40,269 bases of DNA. Source: Psychrobacter pasteurii (GTDB taxonomy: Bacteria > Pseudomonadota > Gammaproteobacteria > Pseudomonadales > Moraxellaceae). Of the stretch, positions 7,607 through 15,108 are shown piece by piece. The stretch spans positions 1 through 40,269 of the forward strand of contig NZ_FUGD01000088.1 of NCBI RefSeq assembly GCF_900162815.1, written 5' to 3'. The notes beneath the pieces were generated by a model. The model saw only the letters and a program-made list of their open reading frames with translations. It was not told where the DNA came from and did no database searches. The position numbers and the translations under genes are program-made. Position 1 is the stretch's first letter, and each line of letters begins with the position of its first letter.

Positions 7607-7954
7607 ATGGCTATGATTCCTCCACATATTCGTAATAAGTTTTCTGATCATCCTCAAAAAATTACTCGTCCTGTTAGCATCAGATTATCAGAAGAGATGA
7701 TCAGCTTGCTAAAAGAGACCGCTGAAGAGCATGGCTTCAAGCGCATCCAAGGCTTAATCCGTTTATATATTCGCCAGGGCTTGGACCGCGACAATGATGG
7801 CTATACCCTAGCCGATGATGAGGTCTTCATTGAAAAGCTTCGTGCTAATGGCGTAAGTGCCTCAATTATTGAGAAGGCCATTATTGATACTCACAGCAGT
7901 TTTGCTACCAAAGGCTTACTAGAAGAGCAGCTTGAGCCTAAAAATAAAAAATAA
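7607..7954 (+). CDS. Small ribbon-helix-helix-like protein, function unknown
   Basis: The 115-residue product contains ITRPVSIRLSEEMISLLKET followed by EEHGFKRIQGLIRLYIRQGL. That is a short strand with alternating residues and two helices, the layout of Arc/MetJ/CopG-type DNA-binding proteins (about residues 19-60). The C-terminal part is charged, with no known motif I recognise. The gene stands alone between the tRNA-Asn and tRNA-Ser pairs, with no toxin-like partner on either side, so a toxin-antitoxin role is not supported. ATG 7607 has only a weak AAGAA ribosome site, and a second ATG two codons on is possible. The DNA-binding role is inference from pattern only. Confidence 0.75.
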   Translation: MAMIPPHIRNKFSDHPQKITRPVSIRLSEEMISLLKETAEEHGFKRIQGLIRLYIRQGLDRDNDGYTLADDEVFIEKLRANGVSASIIEKAIIDTHSSFATKGLLEEQLEPKNKK

Positions 7955-7987
7955 AACTGACTTTTTTTAAAAAACTGAAAATAATAC

Positions 7988-8015
7988 TTGCAATCGAAAT
8001 CAAACCCTCTATAAT
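7988..8015 (+). promoter_or_regulatory. Promoter of the first tRNA-Ser
   Basis: TTGCAA (7988-7993), a 16-bp spacer and a consensus TATAAT (8010-8015), 11 bases before the tRNA. Confidence 0.85.
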
Positions 8016-8026
8016 ACTGCACCTAC

Positions 8027-8117
8027 GGAGTCGTGGCAGAGCGGTTGAATGCACCGGTCTTGAAAACCGGCAAGGGTTCATAGCCCTTCGTGAGTTCGAA
8101 TCTCACCGACTCCGCCA
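8027..8117 (+). tRNA. tRNA-Ser (anticodon UGA), copy 1
   Basis: This 91-nt type II tRNA has acceptor stem GGAGTCG/CGACTCC, anticodon TGA at 8061-8063, a long variable arm (CAAGGGTTCATAGCCCTTCG) and encoded CCA at 8115-8117. It reads UCN serine codons. Confidence 0.98.
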
Positions 8118-8127
8118 GATATTAAAA

Positions 8128-8157
8128 AGCCAACTTAGCAATAAGTTGGCTTTTTTT
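8128..8157 (+). terminator. Terminator of tRNA-Ser copy 1
   Basis: AGCCAACTTA pairs with TAAGTTGGCT and is followed by seven T. Confidence 0.9.
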
Positions 8158-8230
8158 ATGCCTAAATTTTAAGGTATGGTCTTGCTATAAATCATAATAA
8201 ATTTTTATTAAAATTATGGGCTTATTGCCC

Positions 8231-8258
8231 TTGCATTCATTCGAAAAATGCTTATAAT
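8231..8258 (+). promoter_or_regulatory. Promoter of the second tRNA-Ser
   Basis: TTGCAT (8231-8236), a 16-bp spacer and TATAAT (8253-8258), the same architecture as the first copy. Confidence 0.82.
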
Positions 8259-8270
8259 AGTCAACCTATT

Positions 8271-8361
8271 GGAGTCGTGGCAGAGCGGTTGAATGCACCG
8301 GTCTTGAAAACCGGCAAGGGTTCATAGCCCTTCGTGAGTTCGAATCTCACCGACTCCGCCA
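8271..8361 (+). tRNA. tRNA-Ser (anticodon UGA), copy 2
   Basis: Identical in all 91 nt to 8027-8117. The anticodon is at 8305-8307 and CCA is encoded. The 3' flank and terminator are shared with copy 1 apart from small changes. Confidence 0.98.
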
Positions 8362-8370
8362 GATACTAAA

Positions 8371-8402
8371 AAGGCCAACTTAGCGATAAGTTGGCCTTTT
8401 TT
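8371..8402 (+). terminator. Terminator of tRNA-Ser copy 2
   Basis: GGCCAACTTA pairs with TAAGTTGGCC, followed by a T run. Relative to copy 1, one G-C pair has been added on both arms. Confidence 0.9.
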
Positions 8403-8473
8403 ATTGTCTTAAGTTTTATTAGCAGCTATTACTTTTAGATGACAGGTTTTTCTGCTTTATAGAACGATTCGCC

Positions 8474-9580
8474 CTACTTGCTCTGGTGCAGATATAAGCA
8501 CATGTCTAACAATCGATTGGCATAGCCCCACTCATTATCGTACCAGGCAAACACTTTGAATTGTGAGCCGACCTGCATTAGCTGCTCACCATCTATTATG
8601 AGCGACTCAGGCTGATGTATAAAGTCACTTGAGACCAACGGTAGGTCTGTATAGCCCATAATGCCATAAAGCGAGCTACCAGGCTCACAGGCTGCTTTTA
8701 ACACCTCTCTGACTTGCTCTAAGCTAACCTGCTTTTCAAAAATAAAATTAACATCAATTGCAGCCACATCAATGGTAGGTACTCTAATTGAGTGACCATT
8801 GATTTTACCCAGCATATTGGGCAAGGTTCTCTCTGTGGCAGCGATACTGCTCGAGGTGGTGGGAATAATATTGTGGCCAGATGCCCGAGCTCTACGCTTA
8901 TCTCGGTGCGGCTGATCCAGCACATTTTGATCTGCCGTTACCGCATGAATTTCTGTCATCATCACTGACTGAGTGCCAAACGCCTTGTCCAACACATAAA
9001 TTAACGGCACCAATGCCTGTGTGGTACAAGAGACACTAGAGATAATAGGCAAATTGCGGGTCAATAAGTCGTCGTTGACACCCATAACGATACTGGCATC
9101 GACTTTATCAAAGGGAGCTGCACCAACGATAACTTGCTTGGCACCGGCACTAAGGTGACGACTGGCATCTTCATACGATCTAAAATGTCCGGTACACTCA
9201 AGCACCACATCTACCTTCAAAGCTTGCCAAGGCAACTGCTCTGGCGCTGATAGCGCTAATAAGTCTATGCAGTACTTCTCATCATCTTTAGTTAGACATA
9301 ATTGATGAGTACCTGAGTCAGTCAGTTGTAAACTCGCCTCTACCCCTAGTCGGCTTAGCCTACCATGGGTACTGTCAAACTTTAGTAAATGCAGCAAGGT
9401 ATCAGCGTCTGCCACATCATTAATGGCCACAATATGTACTAAAGTGCCTAGCACTTCAAAGCGCTCAATTAATGCGCGAAGCACATTGCGTCCAATACGC
9501 CCAAAGCCATTGATGGCCACTCGTAAAGGCGTTTTAGAATTATTGGTAAGATTAACAGCTGATACCGCAGAAAATGACAT
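8474..9580 (-). CDS. gap: Glyceraldehyde-3-phosphate / erythrose-4-phosphate dehydrogenase family protein
   Basis: The 368-residue product has the Rossmann motif NGFGRIGR (24-31), the cofactor-binding stretch AINDVADAD, catalytic Cys 185 in SVSCTTQ, the catalytic His region IHAVTADQNVLDQPHRDKRR, RVPTIDVAAID, and the C-terminal WYDNEWGYANR. The active-site segment, normally SNASCTTN, is SSVSCTTQ, so it is divergent. Several stretches resemble E4P dehydrogenase (Epd) as much as GAPDH (for example DFIHQPESLIIDG). The reaction could be oxidation of glyceraldehyde 3-phosphate in central carbon flow or of erythrose 4-phosphate towards vitamin B6; sequence alone does not decide. A hydrophilic N-terminal extension of about 18 residues precedes the core. 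No kinase or transketolase gene is adjacent. Confidence 0.9.
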   Translation of the reverse strand: MSFSAVSAVNLTNNSKTPLRVAINGFGRIGRNVLRALIERFEVLGTLVHIVAINDVADADTLLHLLKFDSTHGRLSRLGVEASLQLTDSGTHQLCLTKDDEKYCIDLLALSAPEQLPWQALKVDVVLECTGHFRSYEDASRHLSAGAKQVIVGAAPFDKVDASIVMGVNDDLLTRNLPIISSVSCTTQALVPLIYVLDKAFGTQSVMMTEIHAVTADQNVLDQPHRDKRRARASGHNIIPTTSSSIAATERTLPNMLGKINGHSIRVPTIDVAAIDVNFIFEKQVSLEQVREVLKAACEPGSSLYGIMGYTDLPLVSSDFIHQPESLIIDGEQLMQVGSQFKVFAWYDNEWGYANRLLDMCLYLHQSK

Positions 9581-9639
9581 AGAAGCTACTTAAAATCAAA
9601 GAGTAAACAAAATAAGCAAAGGCAATCAAAAGCTTAGCA

Positions 9640-11649
9640 TTAGTCAATGAAGATTAAAGCCAAGCGAATAGTATTATAGTCTATTTGCTCTTTTAAATAT
9701 TCATAAATAGGACGCAGCTTGATGCTGTCTTTGGTAAACGGATTCATAGCCTGCTTAGTACTAGCCGCTGTGCCAGTACTTTCTACGTTAGGCTGCGCTT
9801 GAAAATTATTGGGATCAGCCTCTGCCACAATAGCCTCTACAGCTTCACTAACCTTATCTAAGGTCAGTACATCAGGTCGTAGGTGCTCACAGTTCAAATC
9901 TGGGTGTTTTCGCTTTAAGCGAGCTATGTGACCCATAATGGTTGACTGAGCCAATCCCCTACTCTCAGCGATTTCAGCAATGGTTAAGCTTTCTTCTAAC
10001 AATAGCTTGGTTGTCATTAGTGTGCTGTCTGAGTGATCATTTAACTGATTACTTAATTTATCTTTTTGTGCCAGCATTTGAGCTTGTTTCTTTTTGCGGT
10101 TTTTTAAACTTTTCTCAAAAGCTTCGATCTGTGATTTATTCAGGGTACCCCCTGAGACCAACACAAATCGGTGATGCGCCTCTTCTAACACATCCGCCTC
10201 AATCTCTTCAAAGGCTTGCTCAGCTTCAGAAGAAAGTACTTTAAACCGTGAATCCGCTCCTCGAGCCAAAGGATCCAAACGCAAGCTTAGATCATTCATC
10301 CCCAATAGCTTTAGGCCTTCTAGGGATTTAAGACGAGAGAGTGCCACATAGCCTTGGCCCAGCTCAAAGGTCTTAGACAGATCAATTTCAGCAGCATCCA
10401 AAGTCATCCCTTGAGACTTATGAATGGTAATCGCCCAAGCAAGTGTCAGCGGTATTTGGGTGTAACTGGCTAAAATCTCCCCATTTTCATCCTCTACTAT
10501 CCACTCTTCGCCTTCAGCGATAACCTGCCGGCCATTATTAAGCTTAATAATGGGATAGCGGTCGGTAGAGACCAAAGCCTTACTCTCGGGCTCATCCTCA
10601 CCATCTATGGCGACTATCGTGTCATCTGTCTCATCATCAGCACCATCAGTCGCCTCATCTTCTATGTCATCATATTCTGAATCATCACTAATGGCACTAC
10701 GATCGCTGCTAGATTTCAACGGCTTAATGGTGGTAAATCCGACCAACTCCCCCATGGTACCGTTAGAGACGCCAAGCTCATTATTATTTTTAATGAACAT
10801 AACTTTAGCGCCCACTTTCAAGGTCAGCTCATCACTGGTACGCACTGACTTCTTAAGAGTTTCAACCAGTTTGTTATCCCCATGAGCTATCGCGTTATAG
10901 GTAACGGTTTCTCCATTTAATAAGGCCAGTTCGTGCTCATTAATCTTATTAACGTTCACATTGTGGGTAAATAATCGAGTTCTATTGATGTCTACATCTT
11001 GATAGAAGGTATTTTGTAGCGCCTCAATGGCTTCAAAGCTTACCCCTTCCTCACCTCGAATCTGGTTCAAGATACTATCTAAGTTAATAGCGTCTTTTTT
11101 CTCGTCAGTATTTTGGCGATGCTGCTCAGTTAAATAGCAAATCTTAAATCCGGCTTCTAACCAAGCTTCAGACATAAAGGCAAACTTTTCACGGTTGGTC
11201 TCACCGCGGCTGCCCACTGGCGGTAACTGGAAAAAATCCCCCGCCACCACCACTTGAATACCTCCAAAAGGCTCATCACTTTGACGCATGTGTTTTAAGA
11301 CTTGGTTGACCGCATTCAACTGCTTGGCATGCAACATTGAGATTTCATCAATGATAAGGACAGCGGTCTCTCTTAAGCGGTCTTTTAGAATTTTTTTACG
11401 AGACAGGTTGGCAAGGTCACGCTCACTTAACTCATCTTTAATGCCAATGCCAGACCAGCTATGAATGGTAATGCCGTTCATGTGTGTGGCAGCGATACCG
11501 GTACTCGCGGTAGTGGCAACAGGCACACGTCGGGCTCGTAGATAATGAATGTACTCATTTAGTGTATAGGTTTTGCCTGAGCCGGCAGAGCCTGTTAGAA
11601 ATACGTTTTTACCGGTTTTTAAGATATCGAGTGCGGTCGCTTGTTTCAT
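9640..11649 (-). CDS. PIF1-family DNA helicase with C-terminal helix-turn-helix domain
   Basis: The 669-residue product starts directly with a superfamily 1B helicase core: Walker A GSAGSGKT (20-27), a TTASTGIAA motif, Walker B IIDEIS (99-104) and GDFFQLPPVG. The second RecA-like domain ends with AITIHKSQGMTLDAAEIDLS and VALSRLKSLEGLKLLG, typical of PIF1/RecD-like enzymes. A strongly acidic insert of about 50 residues (10580-10700, DDSEYDDIEDEATDGADDET) splits the second domain. A helix-turn-helix segment (LTIAEIAESRGLAQSTIMGH) lies near the C-terminus and resembles the domain added to bacterial PIF1/RecQ proteins. It should unwind DNA 5' to 3', perhaps at structured or stalled sites. No clear ribosome site precedes ATG 11649. 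Confidence 0.92.
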   Translation of the reverse strand: MKQATALDILKTGKNVFLTGSAGSGKTYTLNEYIHYLRARRVPVATTASTGIAATHMNGITIHSWSGIGIKDELSERDLANLSRKKILKDRLRETAVLIIDEISMLHAKQLNAVNQVLKHMRQSDEPFGGIQVVVAGDFFQLPPVGSRGETNREKFAFMSEAWLEAGFKICYLTEQHRQNTDEKKDAINLDSILNQIRGEEGVSFEAIEALQNTFYQDVDINRTRLFTHNVNVNKINEHELALLNGETVTYNAIAHGDNKLVETLKKSVRTSDELTLKVGAKVMFIKNNNELGVSNGTMGELVGFTTIKPLKSSSDRSAISDDSEYDDIEDEATDGADDETDDTIVAIDGEDEPESKALVSTDRYPIIKLNNGRQVIAEGEEWIVEDENGEILASYTQIPLTLAWAITIHKSQGMTLDAAEIDLSKTFELGQGYVALSRLKSLEGLKLLGMNDLSLRLDPLARGADSRFKVLSSEAEQAFEEIEADVLEEAHHRFVLVSGGTLNKSQIEAFEKSLKNRKKKQAQMLAQKDKLSNQLNDHSDSTLMTTKLLLEESLTIAEIAESRGLAQSTIMGHIARLKRKHPDLNCEHLRPDVLTLDKVSEAVEAIVAEADPNNFQAQPNVESTGTAASTKQAMNPFTKDSIKLRPIYEYLKEQIDYNTIRLALIFID

Positions 11650-11830
11650 GAGTACGGTCTTATGTTATAGGATATTAATATTTTTGATGACCCCCTCCGA
11701 TAGTTAGGGGGTTGCCCGCACTTGATAGCGCCATGGGCTAGTGGGTGGTGGCTCAATGATCGCCCTCTGTTTCAAGAAGATCCGGACCATTTTAAAGCAC
11801 AAAATCAAAAGTACAAACTGTAAAGCACAA

Positions 11831-11859
11831 TCATTCAATCACAAGTCATTCAATCACAA
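11831..11859. repeat. 14-bp tandem repeat, two units
   Basis: TCATTCAATCACAA occurs at 11831-11844 and again at 11846-11859, one base apart, in the 246-base spacer between the helicase and the hypothetical gene. The rest of that spacer holds no gene. Confidence 0.8.
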
Positions 11860-11895
11860 TCAGGCTTGCAGCAGTCACTTCTATGATAGCTTGTA

Positions 11896-12555
11896 CTAAG
11901 GCAGTAACTGTTTAAAAGTTAAGAAACAGTTATTTGCTTCTCCATCGATACACCAACGCATTTGATTCTTCTTGGGCTGATAATATACGTAGGCAATGAT
12001 GGCTTCTCCCTTTTGATCCACCTGCATACCCGAGCAGTCCGGCTTATTATTGTCATAAGTGGTGGTAATGGCAATAATAGGCAGCCCCTCTTCTTGATGA
12101 TGATACACGTACTTACCATAGGTCCACTCTTCACCACTGGTAGTCAATACTACATTGTCTGGCCCAAAGTTATAACGCTCTCGGCACTGTGTATTTTGAA
12201 CAGAAGTTTTGATTTCATTCACCGCCTCATCAAGTCCCTCATCACTGAAGACAGCCATAGACTCTGCTTCATCCGCTGCCGCCTCGGCTTCATGGGCGAT
12301 ACGACTTGACTCTTGAATAGCCTGTATTAGATTTTCTAAATCTTCATCCCTAGCATTGCCGTTGTTATCTCGGCTTTTAATAGTTGGGCTGGGCAATGCA
12401 AAGTCAGGAGTCGCCGTAAGGTCTAACTCCCAAACTCCTGCAATTTCTGGACTGACATGAGTGCTAATGACCGCCTCTTCAATATTGGCGCTGTCCGCAG
12501 AAAATGAGGATAGCACGGATGCTAAAGTCATAGGGATGAATGAAAGTAATTCCAT
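11896..12555 (-). CDS. Hypothetical protein, possibly exported, four cysteines in the C-terminal half
   Basis: I do not recognise this 219-residue protein. It begins MELLSFIPMTLASVLSSFSA, hydrophobic but without the usual Lys/Arg, so export is only possible. A Glu/Ala-rich helical stretch follows (LENLIQAIQESSRIAHEAEA, about residues 74-110). The C-terminal 90 residues are rich in Tyr, Trp and Gly, with four Cys (in TQCRER, DCSGMQ, RWCIDG, NNCFLT) that could form two disulfides. The start is supported by AAGG eight bases upstream. It is convergent with nothing and divergent from the monooxygenase gene; no partner is evident. Confidence 0.7.
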   Translation of the reverse strand: MELLSFIPMTLASVLSSFSADSANIEEAVISTHVSPEIAGVWELDLTATPDFALPSPTIKSRDNNGNARDEDLENLIQAIQESSRIAHEAEAAADEAESMAVFSDEGLDEAVNEIKTSVQNTQCRERYNFGPDNVVLTTSGEEWTYGKYVYHHQEEGLPIIAITTTYDNNKPDCSGMQVDQKGEAIIAYVYYQPKKNQMRWCIDGEANNCFLTFKQLLP

Positions 12556-12718
12556 AATTTAGCCTTATCTCTTTTTATTATTTCGTATTCTTTACCTAAT
12601 ATGTTGCTATCAGGTTAAGCAATTTTTAATGACTAAACAAGAGAACAATCGTTAACTTTGTTTTATTTGCGTCAGGTAATGTCGCCAGAAATTACTTACT
12701 TTTTGTGAGCATAAAGTA

Positions 12719-12731
12719 GACTGACCAGTCA
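12719..12731. promoter_or_regulatory. Possible operator upstream of tmm
   Basis: GACTGACCAGTCA contains overlapping dyads (GACTG/CAGTC and TGAC/GTCA), a style common in TetR-type operators. It lies about 80 bases before the tmm start. No regulator gene is adjacent, so this is only a suggestion. Confidence 0.3.
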
Positions 12732-12808
12732 TTTCCCTAAAAAAACTATTTCAAAAATGTTATGGTTAGTAACCCCACCAATAAACTTTAATTATATAGG
12801 AGATAACT

Positions 12809-14182
12809 TTGAGTCATAAAAAGATTGCAATATTAGGTGCAGGTCCTAGTGGTCTGGCTCAATTGCGAGCTTTTGAAGCTGCTCGTAAAGCAGGCGTCGA
12901 AAACCTACCAGAAATCGTCTGCTATGAGAAACAAAATGCTATAGGTGGCATGTGGAACTACAACTGGAGAACCGGCTTAGATAAAAATGGTGAGCCTGTA
13001 CACGGTAGTATGTACCGCTATCTATGGTCAAACGGCCCAAAAGAGTGTTTAGAGTTTGCTGATTATTCATTTGAAGAACACTTTGGCGCCCCCATCCCCT
13101 CTTATCCTCCTCGTGAAGTTTTACGCGACTATATTATGGGTCGTCTAGAAAAACAGGATATCAATAAATACATCCGCTTTGAGTGCCCAGTACGTTGGGT
13201 AACTTTCGATGATGAGACCAAGAAGTTTACCGTCACTGTCATGGACCACAAAAAAGGGGAACAAGAAACCAATGAGTTTGATCATGTCATCGTGGCAACT
13301 GGTCATTTCTCAACCCCAAACATGCCTTACTTTGATGGCTTAGAACATTACACCGGACGAGTATTACATGCTCACGACTTCCGTGATGCCTTAGAATTTG
13401 AAGGCCAAGACATTTTACTAATTGGCAGTAGCTACTCTGCAGAAGACATCGGTACTCAGTGCTATAAATACGGCACAAAATCAGTCACCATTAGCTATCG
13501 TACCCAGCCTCTTGGCTATGAGTGGCCGGACGGTATCTCTGAAAAACCGCTAGTCACCCACTTTGAAGAAGATACAGCTTTCTTCTCAGATGGCACCAGT
13601 CAGAAGTTTGATGCGGTCATCATGTGTACTGGGTATTTATTCCATTTCCCATTCTTACCTGATGAGCTTCGTCTACAAACTCATAACTGCTTGTATCCAG
13701 CGAACTTATACAAGGGCATCTTCTGGCAGCCTAACCCACAGCTTATCTATTTAGGTATGCAAGATCAGTACTTCACCTTTAATATGTTTGATGCCCAAGC
13801 TTGGTACGCTCGTGATGTCATCTTAGGTAAGATTGAATTGCCAAGCTTAGAAGAGCGTCAAAAAGATGAGCAGCAATGGCTAGAGCGTCATGAAAACTTA
13901 ACTGATGCGGACAGTGAAATTGATTTCCAAGCCAGCTATATCCGTGACTTATATGACGCCACAGACTACCCAGAGTTTGAAGTTGAAAAACAAGGTGAGA
14001 TCTTCAAGCAATGGAAGAGAGATAAGAAAAAAGGCATTATGACCTTCCGTGAGAAATCTTATCGCTCTACATTAACCGGTACTTTAGCTCCTGAGCTACC
14101 TAAACCTTGGTTAAATATTATGGATGACTCTTTAGAGCATTTCTTAAACATTACTCTAGAGAAGAAATCCAGAAGTGCATAA
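12809..14182 (+). CDS. tmm: Trimethylamine monooxygenase (flavin-containing monooxygenase)
   Basis: The 457-residue product has the FAD site GAGPSG (10-15), the NADPH site GSSYSA (206-211) and an FMO-like FDGLEHYTGRVLHAHDF region (175-191). It closely follows bacterial Tmm as I remember it: WRTGLDKNGEPVHGSMYRYL, WSNGPKECLEFADYSFEEHF and MQDQYFTFNMFDAQAWYARD. Tmm oxidises trimethylamine to trimethylamine N-oxide with NADPH and oxygen in the cytoplasm. The product can be respired, degraded or kept as an osmolyte. No TMAO demethylase or transporter gene is adjacent, so an osmolyte or detoxifying role is plausible here. The start is TTG 12809, supported by AGGAG at 12798-12802; no ATG fits the conserved N-terminus. 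Confidence 0.9.
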   Translation: MSHKKIAILGAGPSGLAQLRAFEAARKAGVENLPEIVCYEKQNAIGGMWNYNWRTGLDKNGEPVHGSMYRYLWSNGPKECLEFADYSFEEHFGAPIPSYPPREVLRDYIMGRLEKQDINKYIRFECPVRWVTFDDETKKFTVTVMDHKKGEQETNEFDHVIVATGHFSTPNMPYFDGLEHYTGRVLHAHDFRDALEFEGQDILLIGSSYSAEDIGTQCYKYGTKSVTISYRTQPLGYEWPDGISEKPLVTHFEEDTAFFSDGTSQKFDAVIMCTGYLFHFPFLPDELRLQTHNCLYPANLYKGIFWQPNPQLIYLGMQDQYFTFNMFDAQAWYARDVILGKIELPSLEERQKDEQQWLERHENLTDADSEIDFQASYIRDLYDATDYPEFEVEKQGEIFKQWKRDKKKGIMTFREKSYRSTLTGTLAPELPKPWLNIMDDSLEHFLNITLEKKSRSA

Positions 14183-14241
14183 GCCATTAAGCATAAGCAA
14201 GTGTTCCTCATTCCTATGGTGATCACTACTATGCTCAAATT

Positions 14242-14272
14242 AAAAAGCAGCCATTAATGGCTGCTTTTTTTT
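14242..14272 (+). terminator. Terminator of tmm
   Basis: An AAAAAGCAGCCATTAATGGC-type palindrome with a T run after it, 60 bases past the tmm stop. The A run on the other side may also serve the minus-strand gene ending at 14343. Confidence 0.9.
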
Positions 14273-14342
14273 GCTTAGGCTATTTATTTAGGGTCTTTAA
14301 TTTGACGAATAATACTTAAATAAGCCATTCCTTAAATTAAAA

Positions 14343-15035
14343 TTAGCCCATACCCAGCTCAATTAAGCTGGCATTACCGCCAATAGCCGTCGTGTTTACG
14401 GTCTTGACGCGTTCGGTACAAAAGCGCTCAAGATAGTCTGGCTGGAACATCTCGCTACAACCCTCAACATCTGTCACGGCTACCAACTGAGTTAAAATAC
14501 CTTCGGTTTCAGACAGGTCCTTACCAATCTGTAATAACTCTTGCGGCGTACCTACTGCACCGATAACCGCCAAGCGGCTGATATTAAGCAGCGTAACCAA
14601 CTCTGAATCATTGGTAATGCTCATCACGCCAGCATAAACTCCTGACTGATTCAGAACTGCCATCGCTTCTTCACAAAGCTGCTGATAGCTTGGATAACGT
14701 AAAAACACTTCGTTTCCGGTCAATAATGCTGCAACTAGCGTCCCCAAAAAGGCAATAGGGTTGGCCGCTTCAGTAGCCAGTATCATAGCTTTACCACGAG
14801 GCGCTAAGTACAAGTCATTAGACTCACCCGTGGCTCCCTCCAAGCGCATCACCTGTTCCAACTTCTCTGCTTGAGACAACAGATGATTAAACAGATGTTG
14901 TGCTTGCTCCCCATTAGGGCTGATGTCTGCCAGCTTTCTACTGGCTTCTGTCAAAATAATACTGCGTTTAACCGCCCCTAACTGAGCCCAAGCTTCACAT
15001 TGCTGGGCCTGATCTTGTTTAAATACTTTATTCAT
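14343..15035 (-). CDS. Stand-alone PutA C-terminal (aldehyde dehydrogenase superfamily) domain
   Basis: The 230-residue product matches the last part of long PutA proteins. GESNDLYLAPRGKAMILATE corresponds to the E. coli GERNTWTLLPRERVLCIADD stretch, and the end (ERVKTVNTTAIGGNASLIEL) matches the conserved PutA tail ERSLSVNTAAAGGNASLMTI. In type B and C PutA this domain packs against the aldehyde dehydrogenase of the partner subunit and supports its activity and channelling. Here it is a separate gene 73 bases after putA, with its own ribosome site (AAGGAT, 7 bases before ATG). It has no catalytic Cys motif and is not an enzyme by itself. It probably binds PutA in trans. Confidence 0.85.
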   Translation of the reverse strand: MNKVFKQDQAQQCEAWAQLGAVKRSIILTEASRKLADISPNGEQAQHLFNHLLSQAEKLEQVMRLEGATGESNDLYLAPRGKAMILATEAANPIAFLGTLVAALLTGNEVFLRYPSYQQLCEEAMAVLNQSGVYAGVMSITNDSELVTLLNISRLAVIGAVGTPQELLQIGKDLSETEGILTQLVAVTDVEGCSEMFQPDYLERFCTERVKTVNTTAIGGNASLIELGMG

Positions 15036-15108
15036 GAGCTTATCCTTAATGTCATTGCTTATTGTTATGAGATATGGTGTGTCTCATCGAAAGTGGGTTA
15101 ATGTTGTT

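Noticed and set aside
6814-8361. Long direct repeats that could suggest an integrated element at tRNA genes
   Set aside because: The repeats are complete tRNA genes with promoters; no integrase or att-like partial tRNA is present.
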